Source of the DNA: Anastrepha obliqua
Lineage: Eukaryota; Arthropoda; Insecta; Diptera; Tephritidae
NCBI RefSeq assembly: GCF_027943255.1
Contig: NC_072895.1
Span: 21,922,001 to 21,986,000 of the forward strand
Direction: 5' to 3'
DNA: 64,000 nucleotides
The translations under genes and the position numbers were made by a program. This document shows, in pieces, positions 1 to 11,300 of this stretch. Position 1 is the first letter of the stretch. Each line of letters opens with the position of its first letter. The notes beneath the pieces are model-generated. The model did no database searches. It worked only from the letters and a program-made list of their open reading frames with translations, and had not been told where the DNA came from.

Positions 1-333
1 AATTCAACGAGTCACTTACTTGATAAAGAACGCCACTCCAACCGTGGTTCCCGTGACACTTGCCCAAAATACGGGTCGGCTTTTCAAAAAGGAAAACATG
101 CTAACTACAATTTATAACTACTAATTATTTAATATACAAAATAAGGTAATTAATTTTTCGAACATTGAAGTGAAAGAAACAAAATAAACTTGTCAGCTGT
201 TGCACAACATTTTTCGCCGGCCGATCAGCTGACAAATCAGCGCACTGAAAAAAACGAAAGGGTGCATAATTTTCTGGTAAAAAAACCAGCTAATGTGAAA
301 CAGAATACTCAATTTTTCGAATTTGAGAATGCG
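1..333. other. AT-rich flank, no gene seen
   Basis: I see no coding exon or recognisable element here. The stretch ends where the (TAGG)-type tail of the adjacent non-LTR retroelement begins. Confidence 0.4.
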
Positions 334-825
334 TTAGGTAGGTAGCCAACTTAGATGGCAAGAGTATCACAGACACACTTCAAGTAGAATTTACGTGCCG
401 TTTTGATACCGCAATGTGGACCACTACCTGCGAAAAAATTTAGGGAAGAGAAAACCATTTATATACAGTAGGGCGGGTCGATTTAAAAATCGCTCATTGC
501 TCTGTGAAAATCGTATTCTAGAAATCAAAATAAGAAACTTTGCCGAAGGAACCATACCTCTAAAACGAATTCTGATGTCCCCCAATTTGGGTCGAACGAA
601 AAATCCCACTTTGACCCATTTAGAGTGCTCCAATCGAGTCCAAATGTATGACCGACCCCCACTAACTTGGGACGGCCGATCGACCCATGCCAGTGGCACA
701 CCCCCTGAAACTCCCCTGGGGGTTCCCCATACAATCATTTCATAACATCACCATTTTTGGCCTTTACATGAGAAAAGAAACTAAAAGGTTCGACCCAAAT
801 TGGGGGACATCAGAATTCGTTTTAA

Positions 826-2190
826 CCCTCGAGAACACGCGCTATGAGCATTTTGCTCAAGCAATTTTTCATTTTGCGAAATTTTTATGTTCTATGTAAT
901 TCTGGCACTAATAGTGGTGAGTACCTTCGCTAGTAATTGTGCTTCGTACTTTGACGAGCATTTCTTTCGATTAGTGCACGATCGGACGTGTAGGCAGACG
1001 GTTGATTTTTCAGAGCGGCATTTTGCTCATTGCGCGAGAAACAATGTAAGTATTTTTTGATTTATCTTTTTTGTTGAAAACCTCGGGTTGTGAAAAGGGT
1101 TGCTGCCCCAATTTCGAATAGTGGCAGAAACATTACCATGGATAATTATTTTACTTCAATACCTTTAGCAGATGAACTATACAAACAATATAGAAGCGAC
1201 CATTGTGGGTACAATAAGAAAAAATAAAAAGGAAATTCCACCTCAATTTTTTTCAGCAAAAGGAAGGCCGCAACCACATACAATGACTGCATTTGCCGAA
1301 AATAAGGTTCTTGTTTCTTACGTTCCAGTGAAAAAAACGAAAAAAGTTGTACTTATGCTATCATCACTTCATGCCGATGGCCAAGCTAATGATGAAACAT
1401 CTGAGAACAAACCCGAAGTAATAACCTTTTACAACCAGACGAAAGGGGATGTAGACACTGTTGATCAAATGAAAGGCACATATTCAGTTTCCAGGATAAC
1501 CTGCAGGTGGCCAATGCGCCTCTTTTTCACGCTTATTGACATTACTGGCATAAACGCACAAATTATTTACAAATCAAATACAGGCAATTTAACCCAGAGG
1601 AGGACGTTTCTAAAGGAAATTGCACTGGAGCTAATAAAGCCACATATTTCTAATCGGCAGGCCATAAAAACTTTACCTCGTGATTTAAGAAATACTATGG
1701 ATCGCATTGTACCAGCAAAAGAACCTGAAAGCCAACACCTACAACCTGGCTTTTGAGAGCTTTGCCCCAGGAGCAAAAACAGACGTTCGAAAAAAGGCTG
1801 CACTTTATGTGGAAAATTACTTTGCACGGAACACGTTAAGTATATGTGCCCATCTTGCTTCGAAAGCAAAGTAAATGTCAATCTTACCGAAGACTGATTT
1901 TTGTCTTTTATTTATTTATTTTGTTACAAGGATTTTTTTTATGTTAATATACTAAAGTATGAATGTAAAATTTTTGGTTATGTCTTGATTGAATGAATTT
2001 ATATAATTTTACAGTGTGAATTTCTTAAATAAACACATAATTGCAAAAAAATGACTTGGTATTATAACTATGATAAAAATAAAATGTTTAAAAATCGTAA
2101 TCCATTAAAAAGTTACATTCTTACATGAAGTGAGCAAAATGCTCATGCGCGAGAATCCGTGCTATCTTACGAGGCGCGTGTTCTCGAGGG
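826..2190 (+). mobile_element. piggyBac-family element, internally deleted
   Basis: TTAA lies on both sides (822-825 and 2191-2194), followed by perfect 17-bp inverted termini CCCTCGAGAACACGCGC. A palindromic GAGCATTTTGCTC block sits just inside the left end, with an inverted partner at the right end. Inside is a broken plus-strand transposase. A second copy of the host repeat at 2290-2430 preserves the unoccupied target, so the insertion point can be read directly. Confidence 0.9.
1172..1893 (+). pseudogene. piggyBac transposase, C-terminal half
   Basis: The 194-codon frame matches the C-terminal part of piggyBac transposases. It includes GDVDTVDQM near residue 92, holding the third catalytic Asp and the nearby conserved Asp, and [19 protein letters not shown] just after it. 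The regions with the first two catalytic Asp residues are absent. The frame stops at 1756. A C-terminal cysteine-rich domain follows in another frame at about 1790-1893 ([16 protein letters not shown]), so a frameshift separates the catalytic remnant from the zinc-binding tail. It cannot make an active transposase. Confidence 0.85.
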
Positions 2191-2538
2191 TTAAAGGTAT
2201 GGTTCCTTCGGCAAAGTTTCTTATTTTGATCCCTAGAGTATGATTTTCACAGAGCAATGGGCGATTTTTTTGCCTCCCCACAAAAGACACTAAAAGTTCG
2301 ACCCAAATTGGGGGACATCAGAATTCGTTTTAGAGGTATGGTTCCTTCGGCAAAGTTTCTTATTTTGATCCCTAGAATATGATTTTCACAGAGCGATGGG
2401 CGATTTTTTTGCCTCCCCACAAATCGACCCGGCCTAATGTACAGCCATCTAGTGCTGTTGACGTAGTAGATGAGAGAAAGGGATCTAGGCTGGAGAGCTT
2501 CCTCAAGCCATCCCCATAGGACACGCTAAGGTCAGCGC

Positions 2539-4029
2539 CTAGCCGTCAGAGCCGGACATTTGCTCAACAGTCTCTTTCTCTACAGGAGCCCCACAGCTTC
2601 TGCAATAGGGGTTGTACGGAATTCCAAGCATCTCCGCATGAGTTCCGATCACCCAGTAACCGGTGACCACCGCATTTGGAAATTGAGTGACGTTGGATTC
2701 CCAGCATTTTAAACGTCTCTGTCGTACTGAGGCCAAAGAGTTTTTAAAATAGCACACGATGAGACAGACCTCCATGTGTCTTGCGCTTTTTTTAAAAAGA
2801 AATTGTGCAGTTTCCCTTTAACAACGGTCAAGCGGACACCGATGTCAGAGAAGGGGATGACTGAAATCGGTTCTATCGACCCCTTCCTGGCAAGCTCATC
2901 GGCAATTTTTTCCACCTCTATATTTCTGTGCCCAAGAACCCAGATAAGGGAAATGTTTCCTGCACGTTCGAGACATTAGAGTTCCTCCTTACAGGAGTTA
3001 ACCAGAAGAGAGCTGCAATATGGCGACGACAGGATCGCAGCTTGACTCTCGGAAAAAATATAAATGTGTCCCTCCCAACAGCGATCCCTAAGCATTTTGC
3101 TTGCTTGCAGGGTCGCGAAGACCTCTGCTTAAAAAACGCTGCTCGTATCCGGCAGTTTAAAGGAGACTGAAATATTGGCTGATTTAAAGAAAACCCCCGC
3201 TCCCACTCCAGATTCCATCTTGGATCGGTCACTAAAAACAGAGGTTCCTATATCCTTGCCGACTCTCCCCTCTTTCCCATCTCGCCTGCTCGGAAAGATA
3301 GTCCTAGCACAACCCTCAAAACCCAGTTTGCGAATGGAGAGACCAGTACGAAGTACAGAGAAGGAAGGGGAGATATGTTTCAAGATGCTACTATGTCTTA
3401 CAGGAAATTGCCTCCAGAGGCCAATTATCCTTCTAATAGCGCTCTGCGCAGCAATGGATTTAAATTGAAGATACACGGGAAGAAAGTGCAGAATGGCGTT
3501 GAGGACAGCAGTGGGACATGTTCTACATGCGCCAGTGATGCCCACACATGCAGTTCTCTGCACTCTCTATAGCTTGGTGGTGTTGTAGCCCTTCTGAAGA
3601 GTTATCCACCAAACTAGGCAAGCATATGTCAAAATTGGCAGAACCACTAGGTTGTACATCCAGAGAACGACACGTGGCTTAAAACCCCATTTTTTGCCGA
3701 ACATAAATTTACATGCGCAGAAGGCTATACTGGCCTTCTTAACTCGATTTTCTATGTGCAGCTTCCAGTGGAGCATGCGGTGAGAATATAAGACACTGGC
3801 TGTTTAGTCTTGGAAGCTTAAAAGGTGGAGGCTTGTATTTCCTGTTGAATAGCATCAACTCCGTTTTGTCAGAGTTGACTCTGAGACCGCAACTGGCAGC
3901 CCATCTACTGTGTGTATCCAATGCACCTTCCAAATTTTCAGCCATTACTGATGGGAAGGGTCCTGAAACCGTTAGGACCAAGTCATCGGCATATGCTACC
4001 ACCTTTGAGAATGCGTATATACTAAGCAA
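2539..4029 (-). pseudogene. reverse transcriptase / RNase H remnant
   Basis: Read on the minus strand in several frames, this gives the RT catalytic box AYADDLVLTVSG near 3990, then the RT thumb (LPILTYACLVWW near 3620), an RNase H start with TDGSKMESG-like residues in a shifted frame near 3230, and an RNase H end with IADELARKG near 2900. It closes with a Cys-rich tail, CRSCGAPVEKETVEQ, near 2590, which is typical of the C terminus of these LINE ORF2 proteins. At least three frame breaks make it non-functional. The domains come in the expected order, so this is one decayed ORF2 and not separate genes. Confidence 0.75.
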
Positions 4030-4134
4030 ATATTTCAGGTTTCCTATACCACATCAGTCAAACCTTCTTTTAACAATATTTTTATATTTCTAAGAAATTT
4101 CGAATAAAAAAAATATAAAAGAAATCTATTTCGC

Positions 4135-4480
4135 AGAGATTGTTCGTATGGCCTTAAAAATATATGGAAAGATCATGGAAATAAAGTACCTTCAGGAATT
4201 TGAAAAGAAAGTAAAATCTTCAATTGAAAAGTGCTCTCACAAGTAGACGACTTCTTTACCAGTACAAATCCATATTGCACGTTCAAATAACTAATTTTGT
4301 TTACAGGAACAAATAGAAGGCGCCAGCAAAGTGTTGCACTACAAAAAAAAAAACGAATTCAGAAATTCCATAAGCGAGTCTACGAAGAAAATAATGATAC
4401 CATTCTTCGATTCGCCACTTCTCTGCTAGTTATCGAGCAAGATTCACCGGTAGCGAGTATGCTTCTACCTCATTAAATTA
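4135..4480 (+). other. two exon-like segments, unrecognised
   Basis: Two stretches look like exons. The first follows a pyrimidine-containing TTCGCAG acceptor at about 4135 and reads IVRMALKIYGKIMEIKYLQ and onward to a stop near 4246. The second follows TTGTTTACAG at about 4307 and has an open frame through RIQKFHKRVYEENND to a stop near 4477. An AATAAA-containing stretch follows near 4545. I recognise no family. This could be the 3' end of a host gene or a transposon ORF. Confidence 0.25.
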
Positions 4481-4819
4481 AATTGTGAAAAGAATTGTAA
4501 GACAAACTGCAAGTACAGAGTCCGGCACTCGAAGTGTATAAATAAATTTAGTTGTGAAAATTACTTTTATTCAATTCAAATGTGTGAAAATAATACAAAA
4601 TTAAGAATCCATTTACTTTCTTCTCTGTTTTCATTATCGTTGCTATGTTAGTTCGACTCTGGTCTTTTGCGCGTACACTCTTGCTCGCTCTTCTGCCAAT
4701 ATATCGATAGGCGTCATGCCTGCGATCACCATTGCAGCTTCGTCCGAGGGGGTTTTATATGCGCTTATCACCCTCAGGGCGCAATGTCTGTACAGTGCTT
4801 CATATGGGGAGGCTTTTAC

Positions 4820-5240
4820 GGGGTTATATATGTACAGTTAGAGTTTTCAAAAAAACCGATTTTGTTTTTATTTTATTTTCTTAATGTACATACATATATT
4901 TAAGAATGCACACAAAAAATTTAATATCGTTCCGGTGAATATTTAAAAATGCGTTTCAGAGAATTTTTACCCTATGTAAAGTACTTTTCAAACTTTAAAC
5001 GCGTTTTTCTCAAAACCGTGTTTTCGAAGTCGGTGAACACGATTTCTCAAAAACGGCTGAACCAATCGTCTTGAAATTTTAACACAACCTTCTCAGATAT
5101 ATTCTCCAAGTATTAGTCGAAGGAATAAGAATTCTGATGATTTTTTCTATTTTTTTAAACAATTTTTCGCGAACATTTTTGTAGAAAATTCGATTTTTTC
5201 CCCTATAGCCGCCATTTTTCAGATTCCTGATGAGTTTTCA
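4820..5240. mobile_element. piggyBac-like MITE, left part (family with 12.7, 52.7 and 54.5 kb)
   Basis: TTAC followed by GGGGTTATATATG starts a segment that shares its interior order with the better preserved copies at 12687 and 54486: a TTTTCAAAAAA block, a CTTTAAACGCGTTTTTCTC block, then CTCAAAAACGGCTGAACC. No matching right terminus is evident, so the right end is approximate and probably lost. Confidence 0.5.
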
Positions 5241-5686
5241 ATTTAAAAATTATTTCTTAATTAATTAACAAAACATCAATCTGGGTTTAACTTAATAACC
5301 TTTTTGTTAATATCATTCCTGGCAATTCCCATTTGTACCATTTATAATTTAAGTAAAAACAAAACATTTTTTCCTACCATTTTTACCAAAAAGGTATTTA
5401 ATTTTTTCACTTTCTTCGCCCTTCTTAAATACGACCTTTTGTAAGGGAGTGTCAGAATTCTAACGTTAAAAGTGAGCAAACCTTTAGGGTGCGAGCAGAG
5501 TGAGCGCTGATGCCGAGCGGAGCCGTGCCGAGCTTATTGACGCTTATTTTCATGCGAGAAGAAAATTTGTATATAACACAGTGAATGCGAGAATCAGCGC
5601 TGAAATTCTGTTTATTCCATGTGTTTTGCTCTTATGTCATTTAATTTTGTTGTTCATTTGTGTTTACAAAATTGCTGTACACGGTA

Positions 5687-6040
5687 ATGGATTCATCTGA
5701 TGACGAGAATTTTGCTTCTCCTAGTGTGATTAATGCAATTATTAACACAAAAGAGTTTGGAAAACATCCAATTATACTAAAAAGGAATGAATTTGGTGAA
5801 TTTCATCATTTATATAATGATTTAAGAAAATATCTAGCTAAATTTCAACAATATACCCGAATGAAAATTGAAACATTTGATTACATTCTGGACAAGATAG
5901 GTGTGAAACTAAACAAAAACTGGACAAATTTTATTAAGGTGCCAGTAACTTCTTGCGAAAGATTGATAGTGGCTCTGAGCTATATTAATGTTTTTTTGGT
6001 CCCACAAAGCAGGCCGGAAAAAATTTCACTTATTATTTGA
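5687..6040 (+). pseudogene. Harbinger transposase-derived nuclease, N-terminal fragment
   Basis: The frame from ATG 5687 begins MDSSDDENFAS and contains EFHHLYNDLRKYLAKFQQY, then KIETFDYILDKIG, then a CERLIVALSYI-like helix. This is the conserved N-terminal order of HARBI1/ALP1-like transposases. The frame then leaves the family and stops, so the catalytic DDE nuclease domain is absent. This is an internal-deletion derivative. Confidence 0.8.
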
Positions 6041-6106
6041 TCGATATCCATTTTTGTTTATTTTTAAACCATTAAAAAACACAACTGCACTCTAAAAAGT
6101 AAACAT

Positions 6107-6617
6107 TAGGGGTGGGACTATTCGAATAATAAAATCTTTTATTCGAGAGGTATTCGTAATTCGAATAATATTTATTCGAATTTTTTATTCGTTTATTCGA
6201 ATAATGCTATGCGAATACCTCACTATTCGAATACCTTACTATTCGAATACCTTACTATTCGAATACCTTACTATTCGAATACATCACTATTCGAATACTT
6301 CACTATTCGAATATTTTTGGTAAATATTTTTTTAGATTAGCGGACTACTAATCGGTTTATGTACAAGTGCATGCACCATGAGAAGGACCAATGTAATTTT
6401 TATATTTTTAAAAGCATTTTCTCCCTGATGTAAATGAATATATAGTGAGGTATTCGAATAGTAAGGTATTCGAATAGTAAGGTATTCGAATAGTGAGGTA
6501 TTCGAATAGTATTCGAATAATGAACTATTCGAATTATTTGAAACGAATAGTATAACATTATTCGTTTTATTCGAATAATGTTTATTCGAATATTATTCGA
6601 AAATAATCCCACCCCTA
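6107..6617. mobile_element. hAT-type MITE built from ATTCGAATA arrays
   Basis: Perfect 8-bp target duplications GTAAACAT flank it (6099-6106 and 6618-6625). Inverted termini begin TAGGGGTGGGA. The left half contains about six copies of a 16-bp unit, ATTCGAATACCTTACT with variants. The right half carries the same unit in opposite orientation, so the whole element could fold into one long hairpin. It has no coding capacity and is inserted in the Harbinger element. Confidence 0.9.
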
Positions 6618-6830
6618 GTAAACATCAACAATGCAAAAAAGCGCGCAAAACGCTTTGAAACTGTTTTCTCGCACTCATCGGCTTTGCTCTCTGCTCTTGT
6701 CGGCGTTCACTGTGTTATACACAAGCTTATTTGTATTGACTTGTATGTAATCAGTTTTATCGCACTGACAATCTTTATCGCACTGACAATCTCGGCTCGG
6801 CTTTCAGCGCTCACTCTGGTCGCACCCTTA

Positions 6831-8244
6831 ATAATTGAATCATGAATAGCACCAGCTACAAAAAACACACAAATTCAGTAAATATTTCATTTTCTCTTGT
6901 TTATTTAACTATTTTTCATTTGCTGTCAATCTTTTAACTCTAAAGGCATTTCAATGAAGTGGGCGCACAAATTCATTTCACAATTTGTTGTTTATTTGCT
7001 TGTTAATATTTCCCATTGGTTAAGCAAAACAAAAGCACAAACTAATATTGTTCGTGAATACATATACATATGTTCAATGTATGTATGTATACATGTACAC
7101 TCAATTGTTTTTTATTTTTTTATTTATTTATTTAGCAAAAATACACTTAACAATATTATTGTATGATTAAAGTGGAATATATTTAGATCAATAGTTTTAT
7201 GGAAATAAATTTCAAAAATGCTGCTGCACACAACTCGGCTTATTATTCAAATTTTTAAGCACAATTCACGCTTATGTAGTTTTTGTTTTAATTAATTAAC
7301 GCAACATTTTTCAAAACAAATGCGAAGTAGTGATTTCAAATATTTATGTATGCATTAAGTGCTAAACAGAAACAGAAACAGAAACAGAAACATTATAAAC
7401 GCCATTGGATTACACGGGTTAAAGCCTAAAACAAAAAGCAAAATACAATAATTGAAAATGAAGAAAAAATTTCTAACGTACATACATACATAAATTAATT
7501 CATAAGCTATTTTAACATTTCATCGTATTTTTAAACCAAATAAAATGTGATGGGAAAATATTTATTGCTTAGTTAGTTGATTAAAAATACTTGTAAAGAT
7601 GAAAAACACATGCGTTAAACTTTTTTTGTTTTGATTTTTGATTGGGGTTCAGCTTAAAATATCAACAGTTGCTTCACATTTTTGTTGGGCCCTTAAACCA
7701 CAGATCCGAAAAGTTTTATGAAAATGACAATTTGAAATTTGCAATACTTTCCGCAAAAAGAGCTCCAAAACTAATTATTTTTTTGTTTAAGGTTTTCGTC
7801 TAATTTCTTTGCATCGCTTTAGCATTTAAGTAGTTTGAAAAATTCCATACAAATATAGGTATGTATCTAAGTTACAGGGTTAAAGTAAGTGTGTATACAA
7901 ATTGTTGTTATTTTTTTGCTATGCTTTTGTTTTTGTTGGATTTTTTATTTTAATTTTTTTTTTTGCTTTTTCTTTGCTGGTAAATTGCAAAAATAAAAAT
8001 ACTACGTACATTTATAGAAAATTCCAAAACTTTCACTCATGGCTGCATGAGGACAGTGGATCAGCTGTTTCGTTTTTGTTTCTTCATGTGTGTGCTGTAG
8101 TTGTATTGCAATTGTTGCGAAAACTGTTCGACTGCAATTACAATTACAATATAGTATGAATACAAGTACAAGATACAAAGTTGCAATTACGGCAAATGGG
8201 TTTGTAATTTTAAAACTAAATAGAGGAATTGCAATGTTTCGCGT
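6831..8244. other. CG5174: 3' flank / 3' UTR region of CG5174
   Basis: This is AT-rich DNA immediately downstream of the CG5174 stop codon on the minus strand, so part is presumably its 3' UTR. Several minus-strand AATAAA-type signals exist (one near 7560), but none can be assigned. A CAGAAA microsatellite lies near 7370-7390, and 7657-7790 repeats at 11098-11236. I see no other gene. Confidence 0.4.
7657..7790. repeat. dispersed repeat, copy A (partner at 11098-11236)
   Basis: A stretch containing TTAAACCACA, GAAAAGTTTTATGAAAATGA and CCGCAAAAAGAGCTCC recurs almost base for base 3.4 kb away in the same orientation. It has no coding content. Confidence 0.75.
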
Positions 8245-8355
8245 TTATTTTGTAACAGAATCGGTTGGCGAATTCAGACCGGACGATGAATTGTTTTCAT
8301 TTAAGGCATCAGGGAAACTGTTAATCGAACCCGAACGTGAAGTGGACACTCGTGT
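8245..8355 (-). CDS. CG5174: CG5174 terminal coding exon
   Basis: It follows acceptor CTATACATAG and encodes TRVSTSRSGSINSFPDALNE and then NSSSGLNSPTDSVTK with a TAA stop. The phase fits exon 5. A short Ser/Asn-rich tail of this kind ends fly TPD52 products. The intron separating it from exon 5 is 6.9 kb and holds at least five transposon insertions. Confidence 0.85.
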   Translation of the reverse strand, partial: TRVSTSRSGSINSFPDALNENNSSSGLNSPTDSVTK

Positions 8356-11300
8356 CTATGTATAGAGGGATGGCGACAAAAACAGTGAAGAGAATTCACA
8401 TAACGGAGACATGGCATGAAACGAGAAAGATAAACAATTGGTTAGTCATGAACAGGGAATTGAAGATGTTTAGCAGGCGAAATAATAAAATATTAGGTTT
8501 CATTTGGTGCATACACATACATAAATACATACGTATTTGTGGAACTTAGACAAAGTAGCATACATAAAGAGTAGCAAAAAAAATTGTATTTGAATTTGCC
8601 TATGAAAGATCAGCATATATCAATCTGGAGTAAAAGTTCAGGAGCTTTTGCTAGAAAAATGCTTTGCCATAAGTCCACAAATATGTATGTATAGATAAAC
8701 GTAAATATAGGTTAGAGTGCATCCCTCTCCATAAAATCAAAAAACAGTCGGTGCTATTTCTCCAACGGAATTATAAAATATATTTGGTATATTTTAAGAC
8801 TTACGCCAAAATAGTTTAGAAAATATTGGGTTGGGGAAAAAGTAATGTCGTATTTTGTCAATTGAGCGCAACATTTAAACATATCTTGCGCTGTACTTAT
8901 CGCATTGGGTCACACTAAACGGCGATTTGAAGACGACAATCTGTACAAGTGTCTCTTTGACAGTGTTGTGTTCGGTCGATTTCGTTCTGGTGTAGTAGAT
9001 GTCGAAGATGCACCCCGTACTGGTAGGCCAATCGTCGTAGAGACTGATAAAATCGTTGAAATTATCTAAAGAGACCGGCATGTGAGCATTCGCTCGATTA
9101 GTCAGGAACTAGGTGTAGACCACAAAACCATTTGGAACCATTTGCAGAAGATTGGATTCCAAAAAAAGCTGGATGTTTGGGTGCCACACGTGTTGACGCA
9201 AAAAAATCTCTTGGACCGAATCAACGCTTGCGATTCTCTGCTAAAACGTAACGAATTTTACCCATTTTTGAAGCGGATGTGACTGGCGATGAAAAGTGGA
9301 TCACGTACGACAACGCCAAGCGAAAAATATCGTGGTCGAGAAGCAGCGAGCCGGCCCAAACCATCGCCAAGCCCGGATTGACCGCCAGGAAGGTTTTGCT
9401 GTGTGTTTGGTGGGATTGGAAAGGAGTTATCCACTCTGGCCAGACCCTTAATTCGGTCCTCTACTGTGAGCAACTTGACCGTTTGAAGCAGGCGATTGAC
9501 CAGAAGCGTCCAGAATTGGTCAATAGGAATGGTGTTGTGTTCCACCAGGACAACGCACGTCCTCACACATCTTTGATGACCCGCCAGAAGCTACGGGAGC
9601 TCGGATGGGATGTCCTATCGCACCCACCATATAGTCCGGACCTGGCACCAAGTGACTATCATATCTTCCGGTCCATGCAAAACGCTCTTGGTGATACCAA
9701 GTTGGCCTCAAAAGAGGCTTGCGAAAACTGGTTGTCTGAGTTTTTTGCAAATAAGGAGGGTAGGTTTTATAAAGGGGGGATAATGAAGTTGCCTTCTAAA
9801 TGGCAACAAGTTTGCGAACAAAACGGGCATATTTGACTTGAATCGGATAATTCTAAATATGTTAAATAAAACGTCAAATTTCGATCACAAATACGACATT
9901 TCTTTTTCCCCAACCCAACATCAAGATTTATGTGCGCAAAACCGATTTGAAAGTACTTCTATTTTGATTCCGTTAATAAAATTAAAAAAAAAAACCAATT
10001 TGTGCGCAGACCTTTTATGAATAAACTCTTCTGTTATGAGAGATAATTTTTTGGAAAAAAATATTTTTAAATAATATTTTTATAAAAACAAAAAACGATT
10101 TTTAGAGGTATTTTTAAATCGGTCCTATTATAATAATACATGGTTTTCCAATAAGAGGTGTTATTCCCGTAAAATGACAATGGTATCTTTGCTTGTGTGG
10201 CACGTAGCGCCGTCTTGTTGAAAATAAACGTTGTCCAGATCAATACCATCCAATTACGGCCATAAAAAATCGTTAAGCATCTCTCAAGAGCGCAATGCAT
10301 CCTGCCGTAACTATTGTTTTAGCTTCATTTTCGAAAAAGTAAGATCCAATGATTCCGCCCGACCATAAACCGCACCAAACAGTCACACGTTAAGGATAGA
10401 GAGAGAGGCTTTTCAACAATAACTCTTGGATTTTCTGAGCCCCAGATCCTACAATTTTGATTGTTGACGAAACCACCGAGATGGAAATGGGTCTCATCAC
10501 TCAAGATGATTTTTCGATGCATTTCCGGATCGTTTTCATGCATTTCAACAACCCAATCAGCAAAAACACGACGTTGTTGATGATCGGCCGACTTGAGTTC
10601 TTGTGTTAACTGGACTTTATAAGCCTTAAGACCCAAATCTTTATGCAAAATACAGTGTAATGCCGATTGTGAAATGCTTTATTTCCAAAGAACGACGAGG
10701 AATGCAAAAACCTGGGTTTTCTTCAACACTTTCGGCTACAACAGCAATGTTTTCGGCTGTTCTTGAGCGACGTGCACGGGTTTTAATCTTCACATCGTTC
10801 ACTTGTCGCAACTTTTTTCGCCAATTTCTGTATTGCGATCCGACGATGCGGTGCTTCACGACGACCCAAAAATGTTCGAGTCTTACGAACCGTCTCTGGC
10901 AAATTTTCACCATTTTTATAGTGAATTTTAATAATTTCAATACGTTGCTTAAGCGTGTATCGTTCCATTTTTAATAATGACGTTGTTTCTACTTTCAAAT
11001 ATCAAAAAATTACAGCTTCAAAAGTGATATCTACCAAAATAGCGGGCTATTCAAAATAACACCTGTTATTGGAAAATCCTTTATAATATTTTTCCACCTA
11101 AAATATCAACACTTGGTTCCCATTTTTGTTTGGTCCTTAAACCACATCCGAAAAGTTTTATGAAAATGACAATTTGAAATTTGCAATACTTTCCGCAAAA
11201 AGAGCTCCAAAATTAATTATTTTGTTTAGGTTTCTAATTTTATTTATAAAACACTCGATTTTTAGAGGTATTTTCAAATCGCTCCAATATAATAATATAA

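Larger units (their letters stand above)
469..2436. mobile_element. hAT-type non-autonomous element with ~130-bp inverted arms
   Basis: The termini read TAGGGCGGGTCG on the left and, reverse-complemented, TAGGCCGGGTCG on the right. Flanking 8-bp duplications are ATATACAG (461-468) and ATGTACAG (2437-2444), matching at 7 of 8 positions. An 8-bp duplication and a TAGGG-like terminus are the hAT hallmark. The inverted arms extend about 130 bp. The right arm is present twice in tandem, and the inner copy is split by a piggyBac element. No hAT transposase is encoded. Without the piggyBac insertion the element is about 600 bp. Confidence 0.75.
334..4030 (-). mobile_element. 5'-truncated non-LTR retrotransposon with RNase H, interrupted by a hAT element
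   Basis: A minus-strand LINE lies here in two pieces, on either side of the hAT insertion (469-2436). The right piece carries the end of a reverse transcriptase, an RNase H domain and the 3' region. The left piece is the 3' UTR, ending in a short TAGG repeat like that of the related copy at 59.2 kb. The 5' side stops just upstream of the YADD box, so most of ORF2 and all of ORF1 are missing. RNase H points to the I/LOA/Jockey side of the LINE tree; the clade is not resolved. Confidence 0.75.
5487..6827 (+). mobile_element. PIF/Harbinger element, defective, with nested hAT MITE
   Basis: TTA target duplications flank the element (5484-5486 and 6828-6830). Inverted termini begin GGGTGCGA and continue with a shared AGAGTGAGCGCTGA block over about 35 bp. 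Three-base TWA duplications are typical of PIF/Harbinger, and the interior encodes the start of a Harbinger-type nuclease. A hAT MITE lies inside it. It sits downstream of CG5174. Confidence 0.85.

Noticed and set aside
424..745. Overlapping ~100-codon frames on both strands
   Set aside because: They fall in the hAT arm, whose inverted repeats create open frames on both strands. No protein similarity was recognised.
6209..6515. Regularly spaced short repeats resembling a CRISPR array
   Set aside because: Units are contiguous 16-bp repeats without unique spacers, inside a hAT MITE in a eukaryotic genome.
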